Shown: positions 36,969 to 46,889 of the stretch, one piece after another | How positions within the stretch are numbered: position 1 is the stretch's first letter | Layout of the letters: each line of letters opens with the position of its first letter | Assembly: GCA_001704575.1 (NCBI GenBank) | Contig: MCAW01000001.1 | Coordinates: forward strand, 16,008-80,007 | Reading direction: 5' to 3' | Source: Methylophilales bacterium LSUCC0135 | GTDB lineage: Bacteria > Pseudomonadota > Gammaproteobacteria > Burkholderiales > Methylophilaceae | DNA length: 64,000 bases | Translations under genes and position numbers: made by a program | The notes under the pieces: generated by a model | The model's input: the letters and a program-made list of their open reading frames with translations, nothing else | Told to the model about the DNA's origin: nothing | Databases searched by the model: none

Positions 36969-37571
36969 GTGAAACTACGTAGCAGACTGGCCGCGCTTGG
37001 CATCTATCTGTTGTCCGTCATCATGCCTGCCGGCGCCCAGGCGGCGCCTGCCAACATGCTGGTGTACATACATCCGCAGGAATACACCCATTCCATCAAG
37101 CTATGGCATTACTATTTCGATTACTGGTTCGAACAAGGTCCGGTAGTTGAGCCGATGGCGTTGTCGATGTTGTCCGGACTATACGGCGATGTGAAGATGT
37201 GCAGTCCGGGTAGCGAGGGCAGGGCGCTGCTCTGGATCAAGCCGCGCATGTATTACAACCCGCAGATGCGTGTTTTTTACGGAGAGATTACTGCGACCGT
37301 CTACAACAGCAAGGGCGAAGAGCAGGCAAGCTATCTCGGTGAAGCCAGCAAGGCAGGGTTTCTTGATATCTTGCCGGGAAAACAGGTGCAGACAGTGTAT
37401 GAAATGGCGATGCAGGACCTGCTGGCAAAAATGGGCCAAGACCAGCCATTGAAAGCGCTGGCTGAAAGCGGTGAAAGCAATGCCGATGCCGCAACGGTCT
37501 GCGCCGGCTTTGCCAGCCATGCGCGACCGTCAACCATGGACCTCAATTATTTCTTCAAGCGGGTCAAATAA
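36969..37571 (+). CDS. Exported protein of unknown function
   Basis: About 200 residues from a GTG at 36969, with GAGGAAG at 36958-36964 as ribosome site. The TTG at 36945 inside the fccB end is less likely. A signal peptide (about 1-25, ending GAQA) is followed by a mature domain with aromatic-rich segments (HSIKLWHYYFDYWFEQG; PRMYYNPQMRVFYGEI) and two cysteines, one in VKMCSPGSEG and one in TVCAGFASHA. I recognise no domain. The alternation of beta-like segments suggests a compact periplasmic fold. It follows fccB closely and may be co-expressed. Confidence 0.72.
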   Translation: MKLRSRLAALGIYLLSVIMPAGAQAAPANMLVYIHPQEYTHSIKLWHYYFDYWFEQGPVVEPMALSMLSGLYGDVKMCSPGSEGRALLWIKPRMYYNPQMRVFYGEITATVYNSKGEEQASYLGEASKAGFLDILPGKQVQTVYEMAMQDLLAKMGQDQPLKALAESGESNADAATVCAGFASHARPSTMDLNYFFKRVK

Positions 37572-37604
37572 GGAAAAATCAGTATGCAGGCAGGGAGATG
37601 TATC

Positions 37605-38441
37605 ATGATCCGGTTTTTTACCCTTGGTATCGTGCTCGCAGGTCTTGTGGGCTGTTCGCAGCCACAACAGAAAGTCAGTGGCCTGAAAATGCCGGAGTCG
37701 GTCATACAGGCCCAGGATGGCCGCATATTTGTTTCCGAAATCAATGAATTCGGCAAGGATGGCGACGGCCAGATCAGTGTCATCGATAAGAGCGGCAAGC
37801 TGTCGATATTCGCCACCGGTATGGATGATCCGAAAGGCATGGCCATCATCGGCGACAATCTCTATGTGGCCGACAAGAACCGCATATTGAAAGTCAACGC
37901 AGACGGCAACTGGCAGGTATTTGTTGCCGCCGAGGCTTTTCCATCAATCCCGCAATTTCACAACGATCTCGAACGAGATCTGCAGGGCAATTATTTGTAC
38001 GTGAGTGACAGCGGCGATCTGGAAAAAGGCGGCGCAATTTATCGCATCAGCCTCGACGGCCAGGTCGAAACGGTCATCGACCATACGCGTGACGCAAGAA
38101 TACTGGCGCCCAACGGCCTCTTGATGGACGATTCGGGCGATGTCTTGCTGTTTGTCGACTTCAGCTCCGGCGTGCTTTACAGCTATAACATGAAAACTGA
38201 CGTGCTGACCGATCTTGCCGAGGGCCTGGGTGGTGCCGATGGTCTCGTGCATCACCCCAATAATCTGATGTTCGTCAGTGACTGGAAAAACGGCAAGGTC
38301 TACAGCGTGCTGCACGATGAAGTCAAACTGGTGAAAGATGGCTTTCAGGCTGCCGCGGATATTGCGCTGACGACCGATGGCAAATACATTCTGGTGCCGG
38401 ATATGAAGGCCGGCGAACTGCACTGGGTCCCCGTCAACTAG
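37605..38441 (+). CDS. SMP-30/NHL-like beta-propeller lipoprotein
   Basis: About 278 residues. An N-terminal lipoprotein signal ends in LAGLVGC; the rest is a six-bladed beta-propeller of the SMP-30/gluconolactonase/LRE-like type. Repeated phrases include DGRIFVSEINEFG, GDNLYVADKNRILKVN, LYVSDSGDLEKGGAIYRI and NNLMFVSDWKNGKVYSV. Such proteins may be lactonases or non-catalytic scaffolds; metal ligands are not certain, so no reaction is assigned. GGGAG at 37592-37596 supports the ATG at 37605; an ATG at 37584 with AGGA upstream is possible. Confidence 0.8.
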   Translation: MIRFFTLGIVLAGLVGCSQPQQKVSGLKMPESVIQAQDGRIFVSEINEFGKDGDGQISVIDKSGKLSIFATGMDDPKGMAIIGDNLYVADKNRILKVNADGNWQVFVAAEAFPSIPQFHNDLERDLQGNYLYVSDSGDLEKGGAIYRISLDGQVETVIDHTRDARILAPNGLLMDDSGDVLLFVDFSSGVLYSYNMKTDVLTDLAEGLGGADGLVHHPNNLMFVSDWKNGKVYSVLHDEVKLVKDGFQAAADIALTTDGKYILVPDMKAGELHWVPVN

Positions 38442-38456
38442 AACCTGATCCGCCTG

Positions 38457-38999
38457 TTATTGCGGCAGCAAGGTAATGCGCAAATCGCGCCCGATGATTT
38501 TGAAATCACCGGGAACGTAGCGTTTGTAACCGTTTTTCAAATCATCCGGCTTCAGCCGATAGAGCGGAATGTCCTGGAGCCAGTCCTCAGCGAGTGTATT
38601 GAACAGCCCGGTATATTGCTTGTTGAGTTGCATGCCGTTGAAATTGAAGCCCTCGATTCTCGATTCGCTCAGCATGATGCTGCTGGTTTGTGCATCGAAA
38701 CGGAGTTTGCCGGATATATCGAGTTTGCCAACCAGCGTTTCAGTGCTGAGCGGGCTGCTGATGTGGGTATCCAGTGTCGCGTGCAAACGTTCGCTGCCGT
38801 CATCCAGCTGGATCACAGGATTGCTTAGGCTGATGTCAAAGACGTGCAGCAGTTTGACCGGCGCCGACAGTTCGCGAGCCAGGCGGCTTTGCAGCTCGCT
38901 TTCGCTGATGCTGAAGGTGCGCGGGCCGCTGGCACAGGCGCTCAGTGTCAGCAGTACCAACATGAAACTGGCTTTGATGCCGGATGAGATAATCCGCAT
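38457..38999 (-). CDS. DUF1439 family lipoprotein
   Basis: A 180-residue lipoprotein (lipobox LTLSAC) of the DUF1439/YceB type, related by fold to lipid-binding TULIP-like proteins. Segments such as FSISESELQSRLARELSAP and GLFNTLAEDWLQDIPLYRL are typical. The ATG at 38999 is chosen because AAGGAAA precedes it on the minus strand; a longer reading to 39068 lacks support. Function is unknown; outer-membrane attachment is predicted. It is convergent with the beta-propeller gene. Confidence 0.82.
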   Translation of the reverse strand: MRIISSGIKASFMLVLLTLSACASGPRTFSISESELQSRLARELSAPVKLLHVFDISLSNPVIQLDDGSERLHATLDTHISSPLSTETLVGKLDISGKLRFDAQTSSIMLSESRIEGFNFNGMQLNKQYTGLFNTLAEDWLQDIPLYRLKPDDLKNGYKRYVPGDFKIIGRDLRITLLPQ

Positions 39000-39044
39000 G
39001 ATATTTCCTTGATCGAGCCACCAAGTCTGACAGAAATCCACACC

Positions 39045-39869
39045 ATGAATTCCGCTACCGCACATCATGCATTGCGCGAAAGCGCGCTACAAGCTTTTCT
39101 ACAGCCCGAGCCCCGGCTCAAGGTTGATGCTGTGTCGCGCTTGCAGCAAGCCTGGCAGCAGCACCTTGTCAGGCTCGATGCGGACACTGATTTCGCGACA
39201 AGACAGGTGTTGCCGGGACGACCACTGAAACCTGACCTGGTGTCACCAAAGGCGGTCGGCAAGCGCGCGATGAACACGCCAGAGGGCAGGGCCGTACTGA
39301 TACACGCGTTGGCGCATATTGAGTTCAATGCCATCAATCTGGCGCTGGATGCGGTTTGGCGCTTTGCTGCCATGCCGCGCGATTATTATGCCGATTGGCT
39401 GCAGGTTGCGGCTGAAGAGGCCTACCATTTCACTTTACTGAACGATCACCTGCGCACGCTGGGGCATGATTATGGCGATTTCCCTGCGCATAACAGCCTG
39501 TGGGAAATGGCGGAAAAGACCAGCGGCAATATTCTGGCGCGCATGGCGCTGGTGCCGAGAACGATCGAAGCACGAGGGCTGGATGCGACCCCGGCATTGC
39601 GTGCGAAACTTGCGCAAGCCGGCGACAGTGAGGCAGCGGCGATTCTGGATATCATTTTGCGCGACGAGATCGGCCATGTCGCCATCGGTAACCGCTGGTT
39701 TCATCATCTGTGCGAACAGCGCGGCATGGAACCGCAAGCCGCCTATGAAACACTGGCCAAACTTTACCGGGCTCCGGCGTTACGCGGCCCTTTCAATATC
39801 GAAGCGCGTCGCGCAGCCGGATTCAGCGAACCCGAGCTTGCGCGGCTGACCGGCATTTCGGCGGCCTAG
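39045..39869 (+). CDS. DUF455 family ferritin-like protein
   Basis: A 274-residue protein of the DUF455 family, predicted to adopt a ferritin-like four-helix bundle with a di-iron or di-metal site. Candidate ligands are in HALAHIEFNAINLALDAVW, AAEEAYHFTLLNDHL and LRDEIGHVAIGNRWF (E/H pairs on three helices). No signal peptide. The family has no established reaction; by fold it could be an oxidase or hydroxylase. I start at the ATG at 39045 rather than a TTG at 39009. It is divergent from the DUF1439 gene. Confidence 0.83.
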   Translation: MNSATAHHALRESALQAFLQPEPRLKVDAVSRLQQAWQQHLVRLDADTDFATRQVLPGRPLKPDLVSPKAVGKRAMNTPEGRAVLIHALAHIEFNAINLALDAVWRFAAMPRDYYADWLQVAAEEAYHFTLLNDHLRTLGHDYGDFPAHNSLWEMAEKTSGNILARMALVPRTIEARGLDATPALRAKLAQAGDSEAAAILDIILRDEIGHVAIGNRWFHHLCEQRGMEPQAAYETLAKLYRAPALRGPFNIEARRAAGFSEPELARLTGISAA

Positions 39870-39874
39870 CGGCT

Positions 39875-40426
39875 TTACTGTTTGATGGTCGCCGATTCAA
39901 TGGTGACGGTCTGCAATGGCACGTCGCCGCCATCGGTCGGCAGCGTCGAAATGCGCTGGACAACGTCCATACCCTTGACGACGCGGCCGAAGACGGCGTA
40001 GCCCCAGCCGCGTTCGGTCTTGCTGGTGTGGTTGAGGAAGGTGTTGTTGGCAACGTTGATGAAGAATTGCGCGCTGGCCGAGTGCGGGTTGCTGGTGCGG
40101 GCCATCGCAATTGAGCCGATGACATTGGTCAGGCCGTTGTCCGCTTCGTTCTTGATCGGTTCGCGCGTGGCTTTTTCATTTAGATTCCTGTCCATACCGC
40201 CACCCTGAATCATGAAGCCTGCAATCACCCGGTGAAATATGGTGCCGTTGTAATGGCCGTCCTTCACGTATTGGAGAAAATTGGCGACCGTGTTGGGCGC
40301 TTTTTCACTGTTCAGCTCCAGCACGATGAGCCCGTGGCTGGTCTTCAGTTCGACAATGGGATTCTGTGCATATGCGTTGAAGGAAGCCAGCAGCAGTGCC
40401 AGAGGGATGAGGAAATGCTTGAACAA
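39875..40426 (-). CDS. ppiA: Cyclophilin-type peptidyl-prolyl isomerase
   Basis: A 183-residue exported cyclophilin. The start is a TTG at 40426 with AAGGAG seven bases upstream on the minus strand; it yields a clean signal peptide ([19 protein letters not shown]). A longer reading to 40489 has no such site. The core has the cyclophilin motifs [13 protein letters not shown] and [20 protein letters not shown], plus [18 protein letters not shown]. It catalyses cis-trans isomerisation of proline bonds in the periplasm. It is convergent with the DUF455 gene. Confidence 0.92.
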   Translation of the reverse strand: MFKHFLIPLALLLASFNAYAQNPIVELKTSHGLIVLELNSEKAPNTVANFLQYVKDGHYNGTIFHRVIAGFMIQGGGMDRNLNEKATREPIKNEADNGLTNVIGSIAMARTSNPHSASAQFFINVANNTFLNHTSKTERGWGYAVFGRVVKGMDVVQRISTLPTDGGDVPLQTVTIESATIKQ

Positions 40427-40460
40427 TTTGTCACTCCTTGAGTTATTCGGGTTAAGTAGT

Positions 40461-41306
40461 TCAGATCGTGAATAAGTGAATGAGGCCATCCAGGCCGGAA
40501 TAGTTCAGTGCATAACTGGCCTGTTGCTGCACAACCGGTTTGGCATGGTAGGCAACGCCTGCGCCGGCTGCCGCCATCATTTTCAGGTCATTGGCACCAT
40601 CGCCGATGGCGACTACCTGCTCATGATTTAGCCCAAGCTCCGCCGCCATTGAGGTAAGAAAATCCGCTTTGGCCTGGGCGTCGACAATATGGCCGAGGAT
40701 GTTGCCGGTGAGTTTGCCGTTGATGATTTCCAGCGAGTTGGAACGGGTGTAGTCGAGTCCGGTCATGGCTTGCACGCGTTCGGCAAAGAAATCGAAGCCG
40801 CCTGAAACCAGCAGGGTTTTGATGCCATGCTGCTTGCATGCGGCAATCCACTCCAGCGCGCCGGGATTCAGCTGCAACCGTTCATCGATGACCCGGTGCA
40901 GTGCGCTTTCATCAAGACCGCTCAGCAGTTTTACCCGGCGCCGCAGGCTTTCTGCGAATTCGATTTCGCCGCGCATCGCGCTTTCCGTGATTTTTGCCAC
41001 TTGCGGCTTGAGACCGCACATGTCGGCGATTTCGTCGATGCACTCGATACTGATCAGGGTGGAATCCATATCCATCACGGCGAGGCCGAAGTTTTTCAGC
41101 GTGTGACGGTCATGTACCAGCGCGCAGTCGATTTTCTCCGCCTCGCAGAAACGGGCAAGTTCGTCCCCGGGCGCTTGCTGGTTGGGCAGGTAGTAGGCGT
41201 GTTCGCCCGTCTGCTGGAACTGTTCGCCCCGATAGGCGGGCAACATGTGAGTGATGGCAACAAGATGCTGGCTGCGGATGGCGGGGCCCTGAATGACGAG
41301 ACGCAT
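40461..41306 (-). CDS. serB: Phosphoserine phosphatase
   Basis: A 281-residue HAD-family phosphatase completing serine synthesis. Nucleophile and general acid are the aspartates of VMDMDSTLI, the second motif is [13 protein letters not shown], and the metal-binding motif is [15 protein letters not shown]. The N-terminal 80 residues form the ACT-like extension common in proteobacterial SerB. It lies 34 bases upstream (on the minus strand) of the cyclophilin gene, with which it may be co-transcribed. Confidence 0.96.
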   Translation of the reverse strand: MRLVIQGPAIRSQHLVAITHMLPAYRGEQFQQTGEHAYYLPNQQAPGDELARFCEAEKIDCALVHDRHTLKNFGLAVMDMDSTLISIECIDEIADMCGLKPQVAKITESAMRGEIEFAESLRRRVKLLSGLDESALHRVIDERLQLNPGALEWIAACKQHGIKTLLVSGGFDFFAERVQAMTGLDYTRSNSLEIINGKLTGNILGHIVDAQAKADFLTSMAAELGLNHEQVVAIGDGANDLKMMAAAGAGVAYHAKPVVQQQASYALNYSGLDGLIHLFTI

Positions 41307-41433
41307 GTGAAATTTCTTGGTTGAACGATGCGTGATTATAGCGGCTTTTCAGTGTCTGCCTGCAACGTGCTTGCTGGCGTAACCTGCCGTTTTCGGCCAG
41401 AATAGAGCCTTTACGATTTCTTTAGTCACGCCA

Positions 41434-42603
41434 ATGAATCTCCACGAATTTCAGGCCAAACAGTTGTTGCAACGCTATGGCTTGCCCGTTCCCCGCAGCA
41501 TTCTTGCTGAAACCACACAACAGGCCAAGGACGCGGCTCAGGCCCTCGGTGGCGATGCCTGGGTAGTAAAAGCGCAGGTGCATGCAGGCGGTCGCGGCAA
41601 GGCCGGCGGCGTCAAGGTGGTCAGGTCCGAGGATGAACTGCAGGCGCTGGCAACCGATCTGCTCGGCCGCCGTCTGGTCACATATCAGAACACGCCCGAC
41701 GGCCAGCCGGTGAACACCGTGCTGGTGGAGGAAACGCTGCCGATCGCACGCGAGCTTTATCTCTCCATGCTGGTCGACCGCAGTCTGGAGCGCATCGTCG
41801 TTGTCGCTTCTGCCGCCGGCGGCATGGATATCGAGGAAATCGCCCAGACCAGCCCCGAACAGATACTGCAGGAAGTGTGCGATCCGCTCAACGGTCTGGT
41901 GGATTTTCAGGCACGCAATCTGGCGTTCAAGCTTGGCCTGGCCGGCGAACAGATCGGTGCTTTCACACGATTGCTGAAGGGCTTGTACCGCCTGTTCAAG
42001 GAAAACGACCTGGCCCTGCTTGAAATCAATCCGCTGGTAGTGACAGGCGAAGGCGCGCTGGTGGCGCTGGACTGCAAAATGAGTGTGGACGACAACGCGC
42101 TCTACCGCCAGAAGGCATTGGCTGAGCAGCGCGACTGGAGCCAGGAGGACCCGAAAGAGGCGGAAGCGCATCATGCCGGCCTTAATTACATCGCCCTCAA
42201 CGGCAATATCGGCTGCATGGTCAACGGTGCCGGACTGGCGATGGCGACCATGGACCTGATCAAGCTGCACGGCGGCGCGCCAGCCAACTTTCTTGATGTC
42301 GGCGGCGGCGCGACGGCGGAAACGGTGGCCAAGGCATTCAAGATCATTCTTGCCGACAGCAACGTCAAGGCGATTCTGGTCAACATTTTTGGCGGCATCA
42401 TGCGTTGCGACATTATTGCCGAGGGCATCATGACCGCAGTCAGAGAGGTCGGCATCGAGATTCCGGTGGTGGTGCGGTTGGAAGGCACCAATGTCGAGCT
42501 GGGCCGCAAGATGTTGTCCGAAAGCGGACTCTCGATCATTTCTGCCAGTGGTCTGACCGATGCCGCACAGCAGGCTGTGAATTCTGTGAAGGTTGCATCA
42601 TGA
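41434..42603 (+). CDS. sucC: Succinyl-CoA ligase [ADP-forming] subunit beta
   Basis: TCA-cycle enzyme subunit, 389 residues, ATP-grasp N-terminal domain ([38 protein letters not shown]) and C-terminal CoA-ligase domain ([33 protein letters not shown]). The stop overlaps the sucD start by four bases. The sucA and sucB genes are not adjacent, so the pair forms its own unit. It is divergent from serB across 127 bases in which no promoter stands out. Confidence 0.97.
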   Translation: MNLHEFQAKQLLQRYGLPVPRSILAETTQQAKDAAQALGGDAWVVKAQVHAGGRGKAGGVKVVRSEDELQALATDLLGRRLVTYQNTPDGQPVNTVLVEETLPIARELYLSMLVDRSLERIVVVASAAGGMDIEEIAQTSPEQILQEVCDPLNGLVDFQARNLAFKLGLAGEQIGAFTRLLKGLYRLFKENDLALLEINPLVVTGEGALVALDCKMSVDDNALYRQKALAEQRDWSQEDPKEAEAHHAGLNYIALNGNIGCMVNGAGLAMATMDLIKLHGGAPANFLDVGGGATAETVAKAFKIILADSNVKAILVNIFGGIMRCDIIAEGIMTAVREVGIEIPVVVRLEGTNVELGRKMLSESGLSIISASGLTDAAQQAVNSVKVAS

Positions 42604-43481
42604 GTGTGCTGGTCAATAAAAATACCAAAGTCCTGTGCCAGGGTTTTACCGGCAAGCAGGGCAGTTTCCACTCCGAACAGGCGCTGGCTTATGGCACGCA
42701 AATGGTCGGTGGCGTCACGCCGGGCAAGGGTGGGCAGCGTCACCTCGGCTTGCCGGTATTCAATACCATGCGTGATGCCGTGGCGGAGACTGCCGCCAAT
42801 GCTTCGGTGATATACGTGCCGCCGGCTTTTGCCGCAGACTCCATTCTCGAAGCTGCCGACGCTGGTATTGAATTGATTGTCTGCATCACCGAGGGTATCC
42901 CTGTGCTGGACATGCTCAATGTCAAGGCGGCGCTGAAAGCCAACAACGTCAGGCTGATCGGCCCCAATTGCCCGGGCGTCATCACCCCGGACGAGTGCAA
43001 GATCGGCATCATGCCGGGCAGCATTCATCTGCGCGGCAAGGTCGGCATCGTTTCCCGCTCCGGAACCCTGACCTATGAAGCCGTGCACCAGACCACGGCG
43101 CTGGGCCTCGGTCAGTCCACCTGCATCGGGATCGGCGGCGATCCGATACGTGGACTTAACTTCATCGAGTGTCTGCAGCTGTTCGAGAGCGATCCGGAAA
43201 CCGAGGCTATCATTATGGTCGGTGAAATCGGCGGCAGCGATGAAGAAGCCGCTGCCGAATACATCAAATCGCACGTGAAAAAACCGGTGGCCGGCTATAT
43301 CGCGGGCCAGACTGCACCCAAGGGCAAGCGCATGGGGCATGCCGGCGCCATCATTTCCGGCGGTAGCGGTAAAGCCGAAGACAAGATACGCGCACTGGAA
43401 AATGCCGGTGTCGTCGTCGCCAGCTCGCCTGCCGGACTCGGTGCTGCAGTGCAGGCAGCCATCAAGGCAAAAACAGCGTAG
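42600..43481 (+). CDS. sucD: Succinyl-CoA ligase [ADP-forming] subunit alpha
   Basis: Alpha subunit, 293 residues, carrying the CoA-binding Rossmann domain and the phosphohistidine of [10 protein letters not shown]. The N-terminus [20 protein letters not shown] is typical. The ATG at 42600 overlaps the sucC stop; the longer in-frame reading from 42405 lies inside sucC and is not real. An exported ankyrin protein gene follows 17 bases later. Confidence 0.97.
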   Translation: MSVLVNKNTKVLCQGFTGKQGSFHSEQALAYGTQMVGGVTPGKGGQRHLGLPVFNTMRDAVAETAANASVIYVPPAFAADSILEAADAGIELIVCITEGIPVLDMLNVKAALKANNVRLIGPNCPGVITPDECKIGIMPGSIHLRGKVGIVSRSGTLTYEAVHQTTALGLGQSTCIGIGGDPIRGLNFIECLQLFESDPETEAIIMVGEIGGSDEEAAAEYIKSHVKKPVAGYIAGQTAPKGKRMGHAGAIISGGSGKAEDKIRALENAGVVVASSPAGLGAAVQAAIKAKTA

Positions 43482-43498
43482 CTTTCCGACAGGACAAT

Positions 43499-44437
43499 AT
43501 GATGCGCAACCGATTATCTCTGTTCTTGCTCCTCAGTCTGCTGGCGACCCCGGCAGCTGCAGAAGAGCTGCCTTATCTGCTGACAGTGGCTGCGCAGGGC
43601 GATGTTGCCATGGTGGATGCGATGCTGGAATCCGGCGTCAATCCCGATACACAGGATGCCGATGGTATTACCGCGCTCATGTATGCCGCGCGCAAGGATC
43701 AGGCCGATACTGCTTTGGCCTTGTTGAAACGGGGCGCCAATGTCAACGCCCGGGACAAGGGCGGCTGGACACCGCTGATGTTCGCAGCCAAGAAGAACCA
43801 TGTCGCCACGGCAAAAGTGCTGCTGGCACATGGGGCTGATGTGAGGGCGCGCGACAGCTCGGGCTGGAGCGCTTTGGGCATGGCCGCGACTGCGGGTTTC
43901 CATGAAATGATCGATCTTCTGCTCAAGCATGGGGTGGACCCGAATTCCAAAAGCGATGACGGCAAATCGGTATTGATTTACGCCGCCAAGAACGGCGATG
44001 TGCAGACCATCAGGATTCTGATGGATAACGGTGCCGATACTTTTCTGCGCGACCGGCATGGCGCCACCGCCTTGATGTACGCTGCCCGCGAGGGGAACCG
44101 TGAGGCCATCGCTGCCCTGCTTGAGCGCGGTGCGCTGGTCGATGCCAGCGATTTCCAGAAATGGACGGCCTTGACCTGGGCGGTGAAGAAATCGCAGGTT
44201 GAAGCTGCTGCTGAACTGATCAAGGCCGGTGCCAACGTCAATCACAAGGATTCGCAGTCGACGCCCTTGTTGCATCTGGCAGTGTCGAACGGCGACGACC
44301 AGATGGTGAAACTGCTGCTGGACAGCGGTGCCAAGGTCAAGGTGCGCGATCAGTACGGGCTGACCGCCTATGTCTATGCGCTGAAAAGCAGAAATGCAGA
44401 CATCGTCAAACTGATCAAGGATGCCGGCGGCAATTGA
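43499..44437 (+). CDS. Exported ankyrin-repeat protein
   Basis: A 312-residue protein with a signal peptide (about 1-22, ending TPAAA) and about eight ankyrin repeats of the consensus type (DADGITALMYAARKDQADTALALLKRGANVN and similar). The AGGA at 43491 precedes adjacent ATGs at 43499 and 43502. No catalytic domain is visible, so it is probably a protein-binding scaffold in the periplasm. It follows sucCD by 17 bases, but no functional tie to succinyl-CoA ligase is known. Confidence 0.88.
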   Translation: MMRNRLSLFLLLSLLATPAAAEELPYLLTVAAQGDVAMVDAMLESGVNPDTQDADGITALMYAARKDQADTALALLKRGANVNARDKGGWTPLMFAAKKNHVATAKVLLAHGADVRARDSSGWSALGMAATAGFHEMIDLLLKHGVDPNSKSDDGKSVLIYAAKNGDVQTIRILMDNGADTFLRDRHGATALMYAAREGNREAIAALLERGALVDASDFQKWTALTWAVKKSQVEAAAELIKAGANVNHKDSQSTPLLHLAVSNGDDQMVKLLLDSGAKVKVRDQYGLTAYVYALKSRNADIVKLIKDAGGN

Positions 44438-44501
44438 GCCTGCATGATCGCAGCGACAACCTTTACACAACACAATTCAACAGCGGACCGGCAGTGAGCA
44501 T

Positions 44502-46106
44502 ATGAAAATCGCGATCGCGCAGATCAACTGTACCGTCGGCGACATCAGCGGCAACGCCGCAAAAATCCGGCAGTATGCGACAGAGGCGCGGCACGCGGGC
44601 GCGAGCCTGTTGATCACGCCTGAGCTGGCACTCAGTGGTTATCCGCCTGAAGACCTGCTGTTGCGCGAGGATTTCAATCAGGTATGCGCGGGTGCGCTAA
44701 AGCAACTCGCAGCCGACATCGAAGGCATTGCCCTTCTTGTCGGTCATCCGGTCATAGAGAACGGCGTTTGCTACAACGCCGCCTCGCTGGTCGACAGGGG
44801 TGCAGTGCAGGCGACTTACCACAAGCATGTGCTGCCCAATTACAGTGTGTTCGACGAAGTGCGCTATTTTGCGCCGGGCAGCGAGCCGCTGGTATTCGAG
44901 CATGGCGGTATCCGTTTTGGCGTTCTCATCTGCGCCGATGTCTGGGAACCGGGCCCGGCCGCCAAGGCAAGGCAGGCCGGCGCCGAAGTGCTGCTGGTCT
45001 TGAATGCCTCTCCGTTTCACATTGAAAAACAGAGCGAGCGCTACGAAGTCGCACGTGCACGCGTGTGCGAAACCGGCCTGGCGCTGATCTATGCCAACCT
45101 GGTCGGTGGTCAGGATGAACTGGTGTTCGATGGCGCCTCGTTCGTGCTGAACTCGGTTGGCAGCCTGACGCAGCAACTGGTGGAGTACGAAGAGGCGCTT
45201 GGTCTGATTGAACTCAGCGAGAGAGAGCCGCTGTCGGCAGACAAGATACCGAATCTGGCGCTGGAGCCTTCGGTGTACAAGGCCTTGTGCCTGGGATTGA
45301 AGGATTACGTCGGCAAGAACGGTTTCCCCGGCGTGGTGCTGGGTCTTTCCGGCGGGGTTGATTCGGCGCTGACGCTGGCGATTGCTGTAGATGCACTCGG
45401 TGCCAATGCGGTGCGCGTGGTCATGATGCCTTCCGAATTCACCTCGGATATGAGTGTGCAGGATGCCGAAGCCATGGCGCGAATGGTCGGCGTGAAATAT
45501 TCGGAGCTGGCAATCAAGCCGTTGTACGATCTTTTTTGCCAGACGCTGGCGCCTGATTTCAAGGGCTTGCCGTTCGATGCGACAGAGGAAAATCTGCAGG
45601 CGCGCATACGCGGCATGCTGCTGATGGCGCTGTCGAACAAGTTCGGCAGCATTGTCCTGACCACCGGCAACAAGAGCGAAATGGCAGTCGGTTATTCCAC
45701 TCTCTATGGCGATATGGCGGGCGGTTTTTCGTTGCTGAAGGATGTGCCGAAAACGCTGGTGTACAAGCTCGCGCAATACCGCAACCGGATTTCGCCGGTG
45801 ATTCCGCAACGCATCATCAGCAGGCCGCCCTCGGCCGAGTTGCGGCCGGGGCAGACCGATCAGGACAGCCTGCCGCCTTATGACGTGCTGGATGCTATCA
45901 TGGAAGCCTACGTGGAGCATGACTGCAGTCATCAGGAAATCATCGGCATGGGCTATCGCGAGGAAGATGTGACGCGCGTGCTCAACCTGATCGACCGCAA
46001 CGAGTACAAGCGGCGTCAGGCCCCGGTCGGTGTGCGGATCACGCATCGCGGGTTTGGCAAAGACCGCCGATATCCGATAACATCGAAATTCAAATTTTCG
46101 TCCTGA
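44502..46106 (+). CDS. nadE: Glutamine-dependent NAD+ synthetase
   Basis: A 534-residue two-domain enzyme making NAD+ from nicotinic acid adenine dinucleotide. The N-terminal nitrilase-type glutaminase has Glu in TPELALSGYPPEDLL, Lys in YHKHVLPNYSVFDE and the nucleophile Cys in VLICADVWEP. The C-terminal ATP pyrophosphatase has the P-loop LGLSGGVDSALTLAIA and TTGNKSEMAVGYSTLYGD. Both halves are complete. With nadB it covers two steps of NAD synthesis in this window, though they are 36 kb apart. Confidence 0.97.
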   Translation: MKIAIAQINCTVGDISGNAAKIRQYATEARHAGASLLITPELALSGYPPEDLLLREDFNQVCAGALKQLAADIEGIALLVGHPVIENGVCYNAASLVDRGAVQATYHKHVLPNYSVFDEVRYFAPGSEPLVFEHGGIRFGVLICADVWEPGPAAKARQAGAEVLLVLNASPFHIEKQSERYEVARARVCETGLALIYANLVGGQDELVFDGASFVLNSVGSLTQQLVEYEEALGLIELSEREPLSADKIPNLALEPSVYKALCLGLKDYVGKNGFPGVVLGLSGGVDSALTLAIAVDALGANAVRVVMMPSEFTSDMSVQDAEAMARMVGVKYSELAIKPLYDLFCQTLAPDFKGLPFDATEENLQARIRGMLLMALSNKFGSIVLTTGNKSEMAVGYSTLYGDMAGGFSLLKDVPKTLVYKLAQYRNRISPVIPQRIISRPPSAELRPGQTDQDSLPPYDVLDAIMEAYVEHDCSHQEIIGMGYREEDVTRVLNLIDRNEYKRRQAPVGVRITHRGFGKDRRYPITSKFKFSS

Positions 46107-46157
46107 GCCTGCGCTTTTGCGCTGAATGGTGAACGGGATGATGAACCGGTTGGTTAA

Positions 46158-46511
<354 letters not shown>

Positions 46512-46529
46512 TCCCCTGACCGAGCAGAG

Positions 46530-46871
46530 ATGCCTGCATGGGCGCAAGCAGCCGGCCTGCTGATTCTGTCGAACGTGTTCATGACGTTAGCCTGGTACGC
46601 TCATCTGAAGAATCTCAACGACAAGCCCTGGATGGTCGCCGCGCTGGTCAGCTGGGGCATTGCCCTGCTCGAATACATGTTTCAGGTACCGGCGAACCGC
46701 ATCGGCTTTACCGTGCTTTCGCTCGCACAGTTGAAGATCATGCAGGAGGTGATTACGCTGGCGGTGTTCGTTCCGTTCGCGATCCTCTACATGCAGCAAC
46801 CGGTCAAACTGGATTTTCTCTGGGCCGCGCTCTGTCTTCTCGGCGCAGTCTATTTCATGTTCAGGTCATAA
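46530..46871 (+). CDS. DUF486 (DMT superfamily) membrane protein
   Basis: A 113-residue protein with four predicted transmembrane helices of the DUF486 family within the drug/metabolite transporter superfamily. The segments FMTLAWYAHLKNLNDKPW, ISWGIALLEYMFQVPANR (approximately) and FTVLSLAQLKIMQEVITL are characteristic. Substrate is unknown. It follows glnB by 18 bases and precedes the VOC gene by 18. Confidence 0.87.
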   Translation: MPAWAQAAGLLILSNVFMTLAWYAHLKNLNDKPWMVAALVSWGIALLEYMFQVPANRIGFTVLSLAQLKIMQEVITLAVFVPFAILYMQQPVKLDFLWAALCLLGAVYFMFRS

Positions 46872-46889
46872 TCCACATGCAGGTGCATC

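Noticed and set aside
44697-46046. A 449-codon open frame opposite nadE
   Set aside because: Shadow of the nadE coding sequence; low-complexity His/Arg/Gln composition.
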